Positions 41,282-49,437 of a DNA stretch of 64,000 bases are shown piece by piece. Under the pieces are notes generated by a model, which saw nothing but the letters and a program-made list of their open reading frames with translations, searched no databases and was not told where the DNA came from. Position numbers and translations under genes: made by a program. How positions within the stretch are numbered: the stretch's first letter is position 1; each line of letters begins with the position of its first letter. The DNA comes from Nostoc sp. FACHB-110 (GTDB lineage Bacteria > Cyanobacteriota > Cyanobacteriia > Cyanobacteriales > Nostocaceae). The stretch lies in contig NZ_JACJRU010000037.1 in assembly GCF_014697425.1 (NCBI RefSeq), forward strand, positions 1 through 64,000, written 5' to 3'.

Positions 41282-42988
41282 ATGGTAGGGCAAGATTCCA
41301 GACTTCGCAATTTACGTCAGACAGTGTTGAATATTGGTGGTACGGTAGTTGTCACCAGTCTAGCGATCTCAGGGTTAATTGTCGGGTTACGGGCAGTAGG
41401 CAGCTTTCAAGGAATGGAGTTAGCTGCATTTGATTGGTTAATGCGATCTCGTCCCGATGAAGGCGTAGATAATCGCTTTTTAATAGTCGGTATCGATGAC
41501 GTTGATATTCAAACCCGCAAAGAGTATCCCATCGAAGACGGCACAATGGCCCAGCTATTAACAAAACTAGAAGAAAAAGCACCGCGAGTGATTGGCATAG
41601 ATGTTTTGCGAGATGTCAAGCAAGGTGCAGCCACCGGAAGAGCAGAATTAGTGCAAATACTATCCGACAGCGACAATATAGTTGCAGTTTGTGTGATTAG
41701 TAAAGCAGATTCCCCAGGTATCGCTGCCGCCCCAGGCATCCCCGAAGATAGAGTCGGAGTTGCTGATTTTCCTGTCGATGCTGGTGGGACAGTGCGTCAA
41801 GGGATGATTATTTCCGTTCCCAAAGCCTCAAAACTACCCAAGCCAAGCGAACATATCTGCAATATCGCCGACTCAGAAAATCAACTGCCTTCTTTAAGTT
41901 TTCAAATGGTGGCGCGTTACCTAGCAGAACAAGGCATTGAACCAAAACTCACAAAATCTGGAGAATTACAACTAGGTTCCACCCTTCTCAAACGCTTAAC
42001 TCCCAAATCGGGAGGGTATAACAAAGTCGATACCGCAGATTATCAAATCATGCTCAACTATCGTTCTGCCAAGAATGCCGTTAAGCAAGTATCTTTAAGT
42101 GATGTCTTGGCTGATAAAGTTGACCCAGCTTTAATCAAAGACAAAATTGTTATGATTGGCTACACCGCCCAAATTGTCAAAGATACCTTTTACACACCTT
42201 ATAGTGCAGGGTCAGAAGATAGCCAAAAAATGCCAGGGGTAATAGTTCACGCCCAAAATGCCAGCCAGATATTAAGTGCAGTTTTAGATAAACGGCCCCT
42301 ATTTTGGTTTTGGAACGAATGGCAAGAAGGATTATGGGTATTTGCTTGGTCATTAGTAGGCGGCTTTTTAGCATGGCGAATTCGTAAACCTTGGCTATTG
42401 GTATTAGGTGGAGGAGTAGCGATCGCCGTATTATTAGGTAGCACATATATGCTATTTCTGCGGGCAGCTTGGGTTCCTTTAGTGCCACCGGCGATCGCAC
42501 TTTTAGCCAGTGGTGTAGGTGTTGTATTAATAGATAGATACGCTGCCACAATCGTCAAAACTGTTAAAGGCTTCCTCAAAATTAATATTGATATTGACGA
42601 AGACAAAAAAAATCAAGAAGTCGCAGCCATCACCGAAAGTGATTACTTTCTAGAATTGCAGCAAAAAGCTAAAGATTTACGCACCAAAGACAATCAAGAA
42701 ATATCCTCAATCAACACTTCATCTATTGTGCATGAAGTAGATATTTCTAACCCTGTGCCTGAACCCAGCATCACTTATTCCCCAGATAACGCCAATCCAG
42801 AAGTAGATTACTTACAACAAGTCAGAGATAAACGTAACCAAATTCACTCTCAAAACACCAACATACAAACACAGCCAATTCATCCCCTAGAAATTACGAC
42901 CAACCCAGCCATTATAGAAGAACCAGAAGAACTCGAATACTTAGCAGATTTACAGCGACGTAGCAAAAAATTAAAAGAGAATCAATAA
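41282..42988 (+). CDS. CHASE2 domain membrane sensor without enzymatic output
   Basis: A 568-residue protein. A membrane helix (about 20-40) leads into an extracellular CHASE2 domain (about 45-340: FDWLMRSRPDEGVDNRFLIVGIDDVDI, VIGIDVLRD, KIVMIGYTAQIVKDTFYTPYS, PGVIVHAQNASQIL). Three membrane segments follow near 345-425. The cytoplasmic tail (about 430-568) has no kinase, cyclase or GGDEF domain, which CHASE2 proteins usually carry. Instead it repeats a short motif three times: DYFLELQQKAKDL, DYLQQVRDKRNQI, EYLADLQRRSKKL. A winged-helix gene starts 6 nt downstream, then a ParA-like gene, so signalling through these partners is plausible. Confidence 0.9.
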   Translation: MVGQDSRLRNLRQTVLNIGGTVVVTSLAISGLIVGLRAVGSFQGMELAAFDWLMRSRPDEGVDNRFLIVGIDDVDIQTRKEYPIEDGTMAQLLTKLEEKAPRVIGIDVLRDVKQGAATGRAELVQILSDSDNIVAVCVISKADSPGIAAAPGIPEDRVGVADFPVDAGGTVRQGMIISVPKASKLPKPSEHICNIADSENQLPSLSFQMVARYLAEQGIEPKLTKSGELQLGSTLLKRLTPKSGGYNKVDTADYQIMLNYRSAKNAVKQVSLSDVLADKVDPALIKDKIVMIGYTAQIVKDTFYTPYSAGSEDSQKMPGVIVHAQNASQILSAVLDKRPLFWFWNEWQEGLWVFAWSLVGGFLAWRIRKPWLLVLGGGVAIAVLLGSTYMLFLRAAWVPLVPPAIALLASGVGVVLIDRYAATIVKTVKGFLKINIDIDEDKKNQEVAAITESDYFLELQQKAKDLRTKDNQEISSINTSSIVHEVDISNPVPEPSITYSPDNANPEVDYLQQVRDKRNQIHSQNTNIQTQPIHPLEITTNPAIIEEPEELEYLADLQRRSKKLKENQ

Positions 42989-42994
42989 TATCAT

Positions 42995-43297
42995 ATGAAT
43001 CAACCCGAATTTGAAAAATCAGCTTCTCCAAGCAGTTTCATAGATGTGATGAATTTGCCAGATGAGCCAAGACAACTTGCCAACTTAATCATTCATCAGC
43101 AAAAAGTTAGCCTGACCCAAGTCATCACCCATCTCAACATTGCCGCAGAAGTCGCCCAACAACATCTGCAAAATCTCAAAAATCAAGGCTTTATTCAAGA
43201 AGTGAACGAAAATGGCTCAATTTACTATCAACCTTGCTTTAGCACTCCAAAGAAAAGTAAGTTGAGTCAAAATATTTGGGACAAACTTGAGGAATAA
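42995..43297 (+). CDS. Small winged-helix protein
   Basis: A 100-residue protein whose middle part (residues 20-85) reads as a winged helix: LANLIIHQQKVSLTQVITHLNIAAEVAQQHLQNLKNQGFIQEVNENGSIYYQP. The N- and C-termini are short and polar. It lies 6 nt after the CHASE2 gene and about 150 nt before the ParA-like gene, so it belongs to the same transcription unit. It could bind DNA or act as a protein adaptor. No family name is recognised beyond the fold. Confidence 0.75.
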   Translation: MNQPEFEKSASPSSFIDVMNLPDEPRQLANLIIHQQKVSLTQVITHLNIAAEVAQQHLQNLKNQGFIQEVNENGSIYYQPCFSTPKKSKLSQNIWDKLEE

Positions 43298-43365
43298 TAT
43301 GATGAGGTGGATATTATTCAATGTCCATTTAATCAACTAAAAAACATCTAGTTTGCATATTGAAA

Positions 43366-43412
43366 TTGCATCCTACTCTTGTGGGGTGGACATCTTGTCC
43401 GCCCCACTGATG
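43366..43412 (+). repeat. Intergenic hairpin, possible partial terminator
   Basis: GTGGGGTGGAC (43381-43391) pairs with GTCCGCCCCAC (43397-43407) over 11 positions with one G-U pair and a 5-nt loop. It is enclosed by TTGCATC/GATGCAA. No T-run follows directly, so it may be a repeat element or mRNA-processing stem between the winged-helix and ParA-like genes rather than a terminator. Confidence 0.5.
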
Positions 43413-43445
43413 CAAATTAAATTTAAAAATCACAATAATTAATTT

Positions 43446-44204
43446 ATGTCAAAAATTGTATCAATTCACTCCTTTCGGGGTGGGACAGGCAAATCAAACT
43501 CCACTGCAAATTTAGCAGGAATAGTTGCTAGTTATGGATATCGAGTTGGTATTGTTGATACTGATATCCAATCGCCAGGTATTCACGTTTTATTTGGATT
43601 TGATGAGCAGAAAATGAAATATTCCCTCAATGATTACTTGTGGGGACGCTGTAAAATTGAAGAATCTGCCTATGATGTGAGTTCAACCTTAAATCAACCC
43701 GCACCCAAAGGGCGAATTTATCTGATTCCTTCGAGTATTAAAGTTAGAGATATTACCAAAGTATTACGAGAAGGCTTTGATTTTAATTTACTCAATGAAG
43801 GCTTTCAAAAACTCTTGGTAGCTTTAAAATTAGATTATTTATTTATTGATACTCACCCCGGACTCAACGAAGAAACCTTACTTTCAATTGCGATTTCTGA
43901 TGTCTTAGTTCTTATCCTACGACCCGATCGCCAAGATTTTCAAGGCACAGCCGTGACAGTTGAAGTCGCCCGGAGACTCGAAGTGCCAAAAATGTTGCTC
44001 TTAATCAATAAAGCACTACCAGCATTAGACTTTGATGCACTCAAACAACAAGTAGAAAAAACCTACAGCGCGCCTGTCGCCGGAATTTTACCCCTCACGG
44101 AAGAACTGATTCAACTAGCTAGTAGTGACTTATTTTGTCTGCGCCATCCAGAACATCCTTTTAGCCAAGTAATGACTCAAGTAGCCAAATTAATTATGCA
44201 GTGA
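43446..44204 (+). CDS. ParA/MinD-like ATPase
   Basis: A 252-residue deviant-Walker ATPase. Walker A is SFRGGTGKSNSTANLA with both conserved lysine-region residues of the family, the A' motif is VGIVDTDIQSPG, and Walker B is YLFIDTHPGLNEETL. The specificity region is LLLINKALP. There is no C-terminal MinD amphipathic helix that I can see. It is not next to a parB gene. As part of the CHASE2/winged-helix set it may position or switch a membrane-associated complex, which is inference. Confidence 0.9.
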   Translation: MSKIVSIHSFRGGTGKSNSTANLAGIVASYGYRVGIVDTDIQSPGIHVLFGFDEQKMKYSLNDYLWGRCKIEESAYDVSSTLNQPAPKGRIYLIPSSIKVRDITKVLREGFDFNLLNEGFQKLLVALKLDYLFIDTHPGLNEETLLSIAISDVLVLILRPDRQDFQGTAVTVEVARRLEVPKMLLLINKALPALDFDALKQQVEKTYSAPVAGILPLTEELIQLASSDLFCLRHPEHPFSQVMTQVAKLIMQ

Positions 44205-44246
44205 AGTCTCAAATATCAGACGTAGGTTGCAAAACCAAAAATCTCT

Positions 44247-47200
44247 TTACCAAGGATTACCAATCATTGTAAAAGCTGCCCAAAAATAGGGATGATTTAG
44301 CTGTTTATCACCAAGTTCTATCAAAGCTGGCGGCAAAGCAAAACTTCCTCTGGGTGTTTTGAGTGTACCATTTTCTAGCCTGACATCTCCTTTGAGCATT
44401 CCGACTTGGGCGCGTCTTAAGGCTTCGGCTTTGATGGGGGCTTTTCGCAGTTGTTCATAAAATTCTGTCATCAGTCCAAAAGTGCCTTCATCGGAGACAT
44501 ACCATAAACTTGCTAACGCAGATTTCGCCCCAGCTTGGACTGCAAAGCCAGCAAAACCCAACTCAGCTTCATCATTTCCCAACGCTGTCCGACAAGCACT
44601 CAAAACTACTAGTTCCACTGGTGGGTCATTCCAACCAAGTTGTCGCATTTGATCCATTTTTAATTGACTATCCCACAATTGAATGTAAGAGTTACCAGGC
44701 GCACCAGGTCTAAATTCGCCGTGGGTTGCTAGATGAACAATACCAAAGGGAATTTGCTGGCGTTGAGCTTTGAGATTATTTAATGTGAAGCCTTCATTTA
44801 AAAATGATTTACCTGGCCAAAGCTTTTGAGTGATGGTATTTAATTCTGTGGGTACAGCAGGGAGAGGGTCTTGGTTAGTAAATTGCGATGCACCCATACC
44901 TAAAACTTCTGCTTTTTTAATGTCAACATATTTGGTATCGGTGAGGCTAAGGCTAGGCATTAAACCAACGCTGTAGTTCTCCACCAAATACTTTTGTCCA
45001 TCATAAAGGGCTGCTACAGGCATGGCACGCAAGCCTGTATCCATAAGAAAGACTAAATTATTAATTTGGTATTTTTGCAGATCGGCAACAATTGGCGTAA
45101 TCATCCACTGGTATAGTTGTTTAGCTGGGTTGATATAGTTGCGTCGCAAGGCTGGGTCAGTTACACGACTAGTAAATTGGCGGCTGGTGGCGAGAACTTG
45201 CGATCGCGTAACATTTACTACCTTACGAATTGCCTCACCCTTAGCTGTCACTACTACCAACTCTAACAGGTCGTTATCTTGGGCAATCAGAGCTTTTTCC
45301 TGCTGTATCTCTCCTGGTTTGATGGTTCCTGGGACAAACGAAACGTAAATTAATGCAGGTTTTACACCTGTGGAGGCTTCAATAGTACTTAATATTTCAC
45401 GAGCTTCCGTGATAGTTTTAATTTGGGGTTGACCTTCACCTAAATACTGCCCAACCTGATTTGTCAACTGTTCATCGATTTTAGCCACATCTGTGTCAAG
45501 TTCTAACTTGGGAGGGTTATTTACTATTTCTCCTGTGGGTTGGGAACTGGGAGTTTGTTTTTCAACCTCTGGGTCAGGCGCGTTATCTATACTCGGTGTT
45601 GGCGTTGGCGTTGGTGTAACGCTGATATTAATTTGCTGTGGTGTTGATTGAGACACGCCATCACTAGCTCTGACTGTAAAAGCGGGAATTGTACCAGTCG
45701 TACCCGATGGCGGGGTGTACACCAAAACTGTGTCGGCAGTTAAAGTAGTGCCAGAAGTAACTAGTGTACCGTCTGTTAGTCTGAGAGTACCCGATGAAAT
45801 TGCATCAAAAATATTAGTAGTAACATCATTATTTACATCATTGGTAACTGCATTTAATGAGCCAAATGTAAAAGTTATGGATTGATTTTGTTGAATTGTA
45901 CCGAGTGAGTTGGTTGTGATGGTCGGTGCTGTATTAATCGAAATAAAATTCGTGCCGTTACCTGTATCTGTCACCGTGCCGTTACTTGCTAGTAGCGGAA
46001 AAGATGTACCAGTTGTTGGGGTATCATTCCTGACAATTCTGCCTGCTGTACCATTAGTGCTAGTAGCATCACCTATGACAAAGGAGACATTATTTGGCCC
46101 GCCATCATGTTGAATTGTGATAGTACCTGACTGACTAACACTACCGTTGCTAAAACCAGTAGTGTTAATGGTATCGGTAGCTACTCCTTCACTCAAAGGT
46201 ATTAATCCTGTTCCTCTAACCAGACCATTTGCCAAAACACTGACATTGCCGCCTTGAGCATTGGGTGTACCACCTTCAGAAGAGCTACTACTAGCTTGAG
46301 TGTTGATACTAGTAAATGTAATATTGCTGCCAAAAACTGTATTAGTTGCATTCAAGGTGACTGCACCTGCTATCACGTCACCGTCCAAACCCGATGCTGA
46401 GGTGTCAATGCTACCCGTGTTAATGCTACTTCCGGCTGTCAAGTTAACAAGACCAGACGTACCCCCTGTCTCGTTAAAAAATGATGTATTGATATCACCA
46501 GTGTCAATAGTACCTCCGGCAGTCAGATTAACTGCGCCGCCTGTAGTAGAACTGAAAGTAATAATATTAGTCGTAGTAATATTACCCCCAGCGTTGATTG
46601 TAACTGCACCAGCAGTATCAGAGCTGTTAGTGTTAATACTATTAGTTGAAATGTTACCTCCAGCAGTCAGATTAACTGCGCCGCCGTTACCAAAAATAGT
46701 AGGTGTGGTCTGAATAGTTTGCGTAGTAATATTACCTGTCGCACTAATAGTTATTGGCCCACCATAGTCGGCAATTGTCAGATTTTGTGTAATAACATTT
46801 CCTGGTGAAGATGTAATACCGGAAGTAGTGAAGGTAGGTGGGGTAAAATTTGTTTCTTGTAAACTGCTGACACCTGCTCTTAAAATCAAAGCCCTTTGAC
46901 TGGCTAATTGTAAAGCATCTGCGGTACAAGTATTAGTTGCACAAAAACTAGCCAGTGCTGTATCTGTATTATCAATAGTAATAGCACCAGTAGTGATACT
47001 CCCACTAGATTCTATTTTTAAAGATGGCCCTGTGTAATCGCCAATAGTCACATCTTGAGTAGAACTAATAATGGGGTCAACTAAACTAGTAAAGTTGCCT
47101 GCTGCTCCTTGAGTATTGAGAATTGCAAAGTTACCACCGCTGGCAAAGTGAGCATCGAGAGAAATTGGCCCATCACTGATTAATGTTAAATTTCCGCTAC

Positions 47201-49091
47201 TAATAAAAGGTGTTTGATCTAAATGGTTGATCGCAAAAATATCAATCTTTTGATTGCCTTGCAGTGTGAGATTTCCGCCAGCAATAGCCGAGAAATTTTT
47301 GGCTACACTATCACGCACTGTAACTGTATCTTGGGCCAATAAATTTAAATTGCCTGTAGCTGTTAATTGACTTTCTGGTAATGTTAAATTTTGGCTAGCC
47401 TTGAGGGTAATATTTTGGGCATTCGCTTGAGTTGCTACAACATCACCATCTTTAACAATTAAGCCAGAACCAGTTAATTGCACTTGTCCATGATCATTAA
47501 CTACTAACCCAGAAGCGTTACTGCCACCGCCACCAGTTAACAATGCGGCTAAAGAATTTGTAGCTGAATTAGTAGGCGAATTTAGTGGTTGAATTTCTAA
47601 ACTTAAGGGGTTTCCCGGCACACTCAATTTGAGCAAGCTACTACCCGGTACAGCAGCAACAGTAATGTTACCACCTGGGGCTGATAAAGTGCCGGTGCTG
47701 ACAACTGTCCCGCCAAATAAACTTAAGTTATTGCCTGATGGTACAGCTAAATTGCCTTGATTTAAAATTGCACTGGCAACGCTAGAATCAAAGGCAAAAC
47801 TATTAGGGCTACCGATAAGTGCGCTATAGTTATTGTTACCGATCGCCTTAAACCAATTATTTCCAAAACCAATGCGATCGCTAGTTGTCGCTGTAAACGA
47901 TGCTGGGACATTTAAACTGGCATTACTGCCAAAAATAATCCCAGCAGGGTTAATTAAATATAAGTTGGAATTACCCCCCGTCACGGTAATTAAACCGTTA
48001 ATTAAAGAAGCTTGTCCACCTGTAACTCTGCCTAAAATATTTTGAATTGATGGTTGCGATAAAAAATTGGCGGTTTGATTAGCATCAAGTCCAAATTTTG
48101 TAAAACTGTGAAAGAGATTAATTTGATCGCTGCTTAAACTGCCACCACTAATATTAATATTATTGCCTTGGGTATTCACCACTGTTCCTGTACCATCAGA
48201 GGCAGGTGTGATTGACTGTGCTTTGACGCTTGCAGGTAATAGCGATAATATCAAAGCTAAATTACTCGCCGCTAATAATTTAGCTGGCAGGAATAAACTC
48301 TTTTGATGGAATATTTTCTTAGCTTGAAAAATCGCCAATAAATTGATTTTACCACCGGGAATTAGTGCTTGTTTTGCTGTTTTTTGTTGGCTAGAATTAC
48401 GGCGTTGTCGTGCTTTGATAGTTGCTAAGTGAGAATTTTTAATTTGCAGGTAACGCTGTTGTTGAGAGATGCTTTCTGGATGGGTGCGATAATAATATAG
48501 TGGCTGATATAGATGTTCTACCTGGGCAACTTCCGCCAGCCGCAGACATAAATCATAATCTTCCGCCGCAATTAGTGACTCATCAATTCCGCCTGCTAAC
48601 TCAAACACTTCTCGACGGATGAGGCGGAAGTGAAATGTCATGAATTTATTTAATAGTTCTTCGCGGCTATAAGGTACAAGACAACGATAGCCATAACTTA
48701 AAATCGTGTCGTTTTCGTCAATATCTAAATAATCTGTATAAACCCAACCAATATGCGGTTTTTTATCTAATATTGCGGCTGTTTGGGCTAGTGCTGTTGG
48801 TGCTAACAAATCATCGCTATCTACCCAACCAATGTATTTACCACGAGTTTGGGGAATCGCCGCTTTTAAGGCTTTTGGTTGTCCAAGATTATTTTTGCTT
48901 AATATTAACCGCACACGGCGATCGCATTTTGCATACTCTTGAGCAATTTCTACTGAACTATCTGTCGAGCCATTATCCCAAATTAGCAGTTCAAAGTCTT
49001 GTCGCGTTTGCGCTAAAACACTTTCGATAGCCGTTTTGAGATAACGCTCTCGATTATAAACTGTGATAATTAATGAAATTGTTGGCAGCAT
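44247..49091 (-). CDS. Fusion protein: GT2 glycosyltransferase + TPS/haemagglutinin + CHAT protease
   Basis: A 1614-residue protein. Residues 1-235 are a complete GT2 domain (TISLIITVYNRERYL, VDSDDL, AAEDYDLCLRLAE). A basic linker leads to a secretion-signal-like segment near residues 265-290 (LLAASNLALILSLLPASVKAQS). Residues 295-550 are a TPS secretion domain (LFHSFTKFGLDANQTANFL, NLYLINPAGIIFGSNASLNVPASF). Residues 550-1150 are repetitive beta-helix strands (GGAVNLTAGGNISTNSI). Residues 1240-1614 are a CHAT domain with the catalytic pair in VHLATHGEF and VVLSACRTALG. The TPS-CHAT combination is common in cyanobacteria. The N-terminal GT2 is the oddity, since a signal at 265-290 should not work internally. 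Internal initiation at a TTG (IN-LLAIF region) would separate the two. Confidence 0.88.
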   Translation of the reverse strand: MLPTISLIITVYNRERYLKTAIESVLAQTRQDFELLIWDNGSTDSSVEIAQEYAKCDRRVRLILSKNNLGQPKALKAAIPQTRGKYIGWVDSDDLLAPTALAQTAAILDKKPHIGWVYTDYLDIDENDTILSYGYRCLVPYSREELLNKFMTFHFRLIRREVFELAGGIDESLIAAEDYDLCLRLAEVAQVEHLYQPLYYYRTHPESISQQQRYLQIKNSHLATIKARQRRNSSQQKTAKQALIPGGKINLLAIFQAKKIFHQKSLFLPAKLLAASNLALILSLLPASVKAQSITPASDGTGTVVNTQGNNINISGGSLSSDQINLFHSFTKFGLDANQTANFLSQPSIQNILGRVTGGQASLINGLITVTGGNSNLYLINPAGIIFGSNASLNVPASFTATTSDRIGFGNNWFKAIGNNNYSALIGSPNSFAFDSSVASAILNQGNLAVPSGNNLSLFGGTVVSTGTLSAPGGNITVAAVPGSSLLKLSVPGNPLSLEIQPLNSPTNSATNSLAALLTGGGGSNASGLVVNDHGQVQLTGSGLIVKDGDVVATQANAQNITLKASQNLTLPESQLTATGNLNLLAQDTVTVRDSVAKNFSAIAGGNLTLQGNQKIDIFAINHLDQTPFISSGNLTLISDGPISLDAHFASGGNFAILNTQGAAGNFTSLVDPIISSTQDVTIGDYTGPSLKIESSGSITTGAITIDNTDTALASFCATNTCTADALQLASQRALILRAGVSSLQETNFTPPTFTTSGITSSPGNVITQNLTIADYGGPITISATGNITTQTIQTTPTIFGNGGAVNLTAGGNISTNSINTNSSDTAGAVTINAGGNITTTNIITFSSTTGGAVNLTAGGTIDTGDINTSFFNETGGTSGLVNLTAGSSINTGSIDTSASGLDGDVIAGAVTLNATNTVFGSNITFTSINTQASSSSSEGGTPNAQGGNVSVLANGLVRGTGLIPLSEGVATDTINTTGFSNGSVSQSGTITIQHDGGPNNVSFVIGDATSTNGTAGRIVRNDTPTTGTSFPLLASNGTVTDTGNGTNFISINTAPTITTNSLGTIQQNQSITFTFGSLNAVTNDVNNDVTTNIFDAISSGTLRLTDGTLVTSGTTLTADTVLVYTPPSGTTGTIPAFTVRASDGVSQSTPQQINISVTPTPTPTPSIDNAPDPEVEKQTPSSQPTGEIVNNPPKLELDTDVAKIDEQLTNQVGQYLGEGQPQIKTITEAREILSTIEASTGVKPALIYVSFVPGTIKPGEIQQEKALIAQDNDLLELVVVTAKGEAIRKVVNVTRSQVLATSRQFTSRVTDPALRRNYINPAKQLYQWMITPIVADLQKYQINNLVFLMDTGLRAMPVAALYDGQKYLVENYSVGLMPSLSLTDTKYVDIKKAEVLGMGASQFTNQDPLPAVPTELNTITQKLWPGKSFLNEGFTLNNLKAQRQQIPFGIVHLATHGEFRPGAPGNSYIQLWDSQLKMDQMRQLGWNDPPVELVVLSACRTALGNDEAELGFAGFAVQAGAKSALASLWYVSDEGTFGLMTEFYEQLRKAPIKAEALRRAQVGMLKGDVRLENGTLKTPRGSFALPPALIELGDKQLNHPYFWAAFTMIGNPW

Positions 49092-49437
49092 ACAAATTTA
49101 AGTTTTTAAATTTAATTAAGACTAAAGTAATCCGTTTAAAATTGACAAACCAATCTATTCCCTATTTCTATAAGTAGTTGAGAAATCAAATAGGGTGATT
49201 TTATAACTGTAATTTCCCTTGTATCCATAGAATATACATTAAGTCATTATCTTTTAGGCATTATCAAGGTTTGTCTTGCGTAATTTATAAATCTTAGTAA
49301 ACGGAAACTAGAATATATTGGCGTTCTCGGCGACTTGGCGGTTGGCTAAATTAGACTTTTTGACAATTCTTGTCTAAATCCTGAGTTTGATAAAGTTGAT
49401 TCGTATTGCCTCATTCTTTCATAAAAATTAAAAAAAT
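49092..49437. other. Divergent intergenic region without a gene
   Basis: 346 nt between the CHAT fusion gene (minus) and the TPR gene (plus). It contains one inverted repeat, CCCTATTT (49160-49167) and AAATAGGG (49188-49195), a candidate regulatory site serving both genes. No ORF is seen. Confidence 0.45.

Noticed and set aside
42177..42606. Two ORFs antisense to the CHASE2 membrane region
   Set aside because: Hydrophobic shadows of the membrane helices in the real gene.
46300..46713. 137-codon ORF antisense to the CHAT fusion gene
   Set aside because: It mirrors the repetitive beta-helix strands (VKLTAP-type repeats) and has no independent features.
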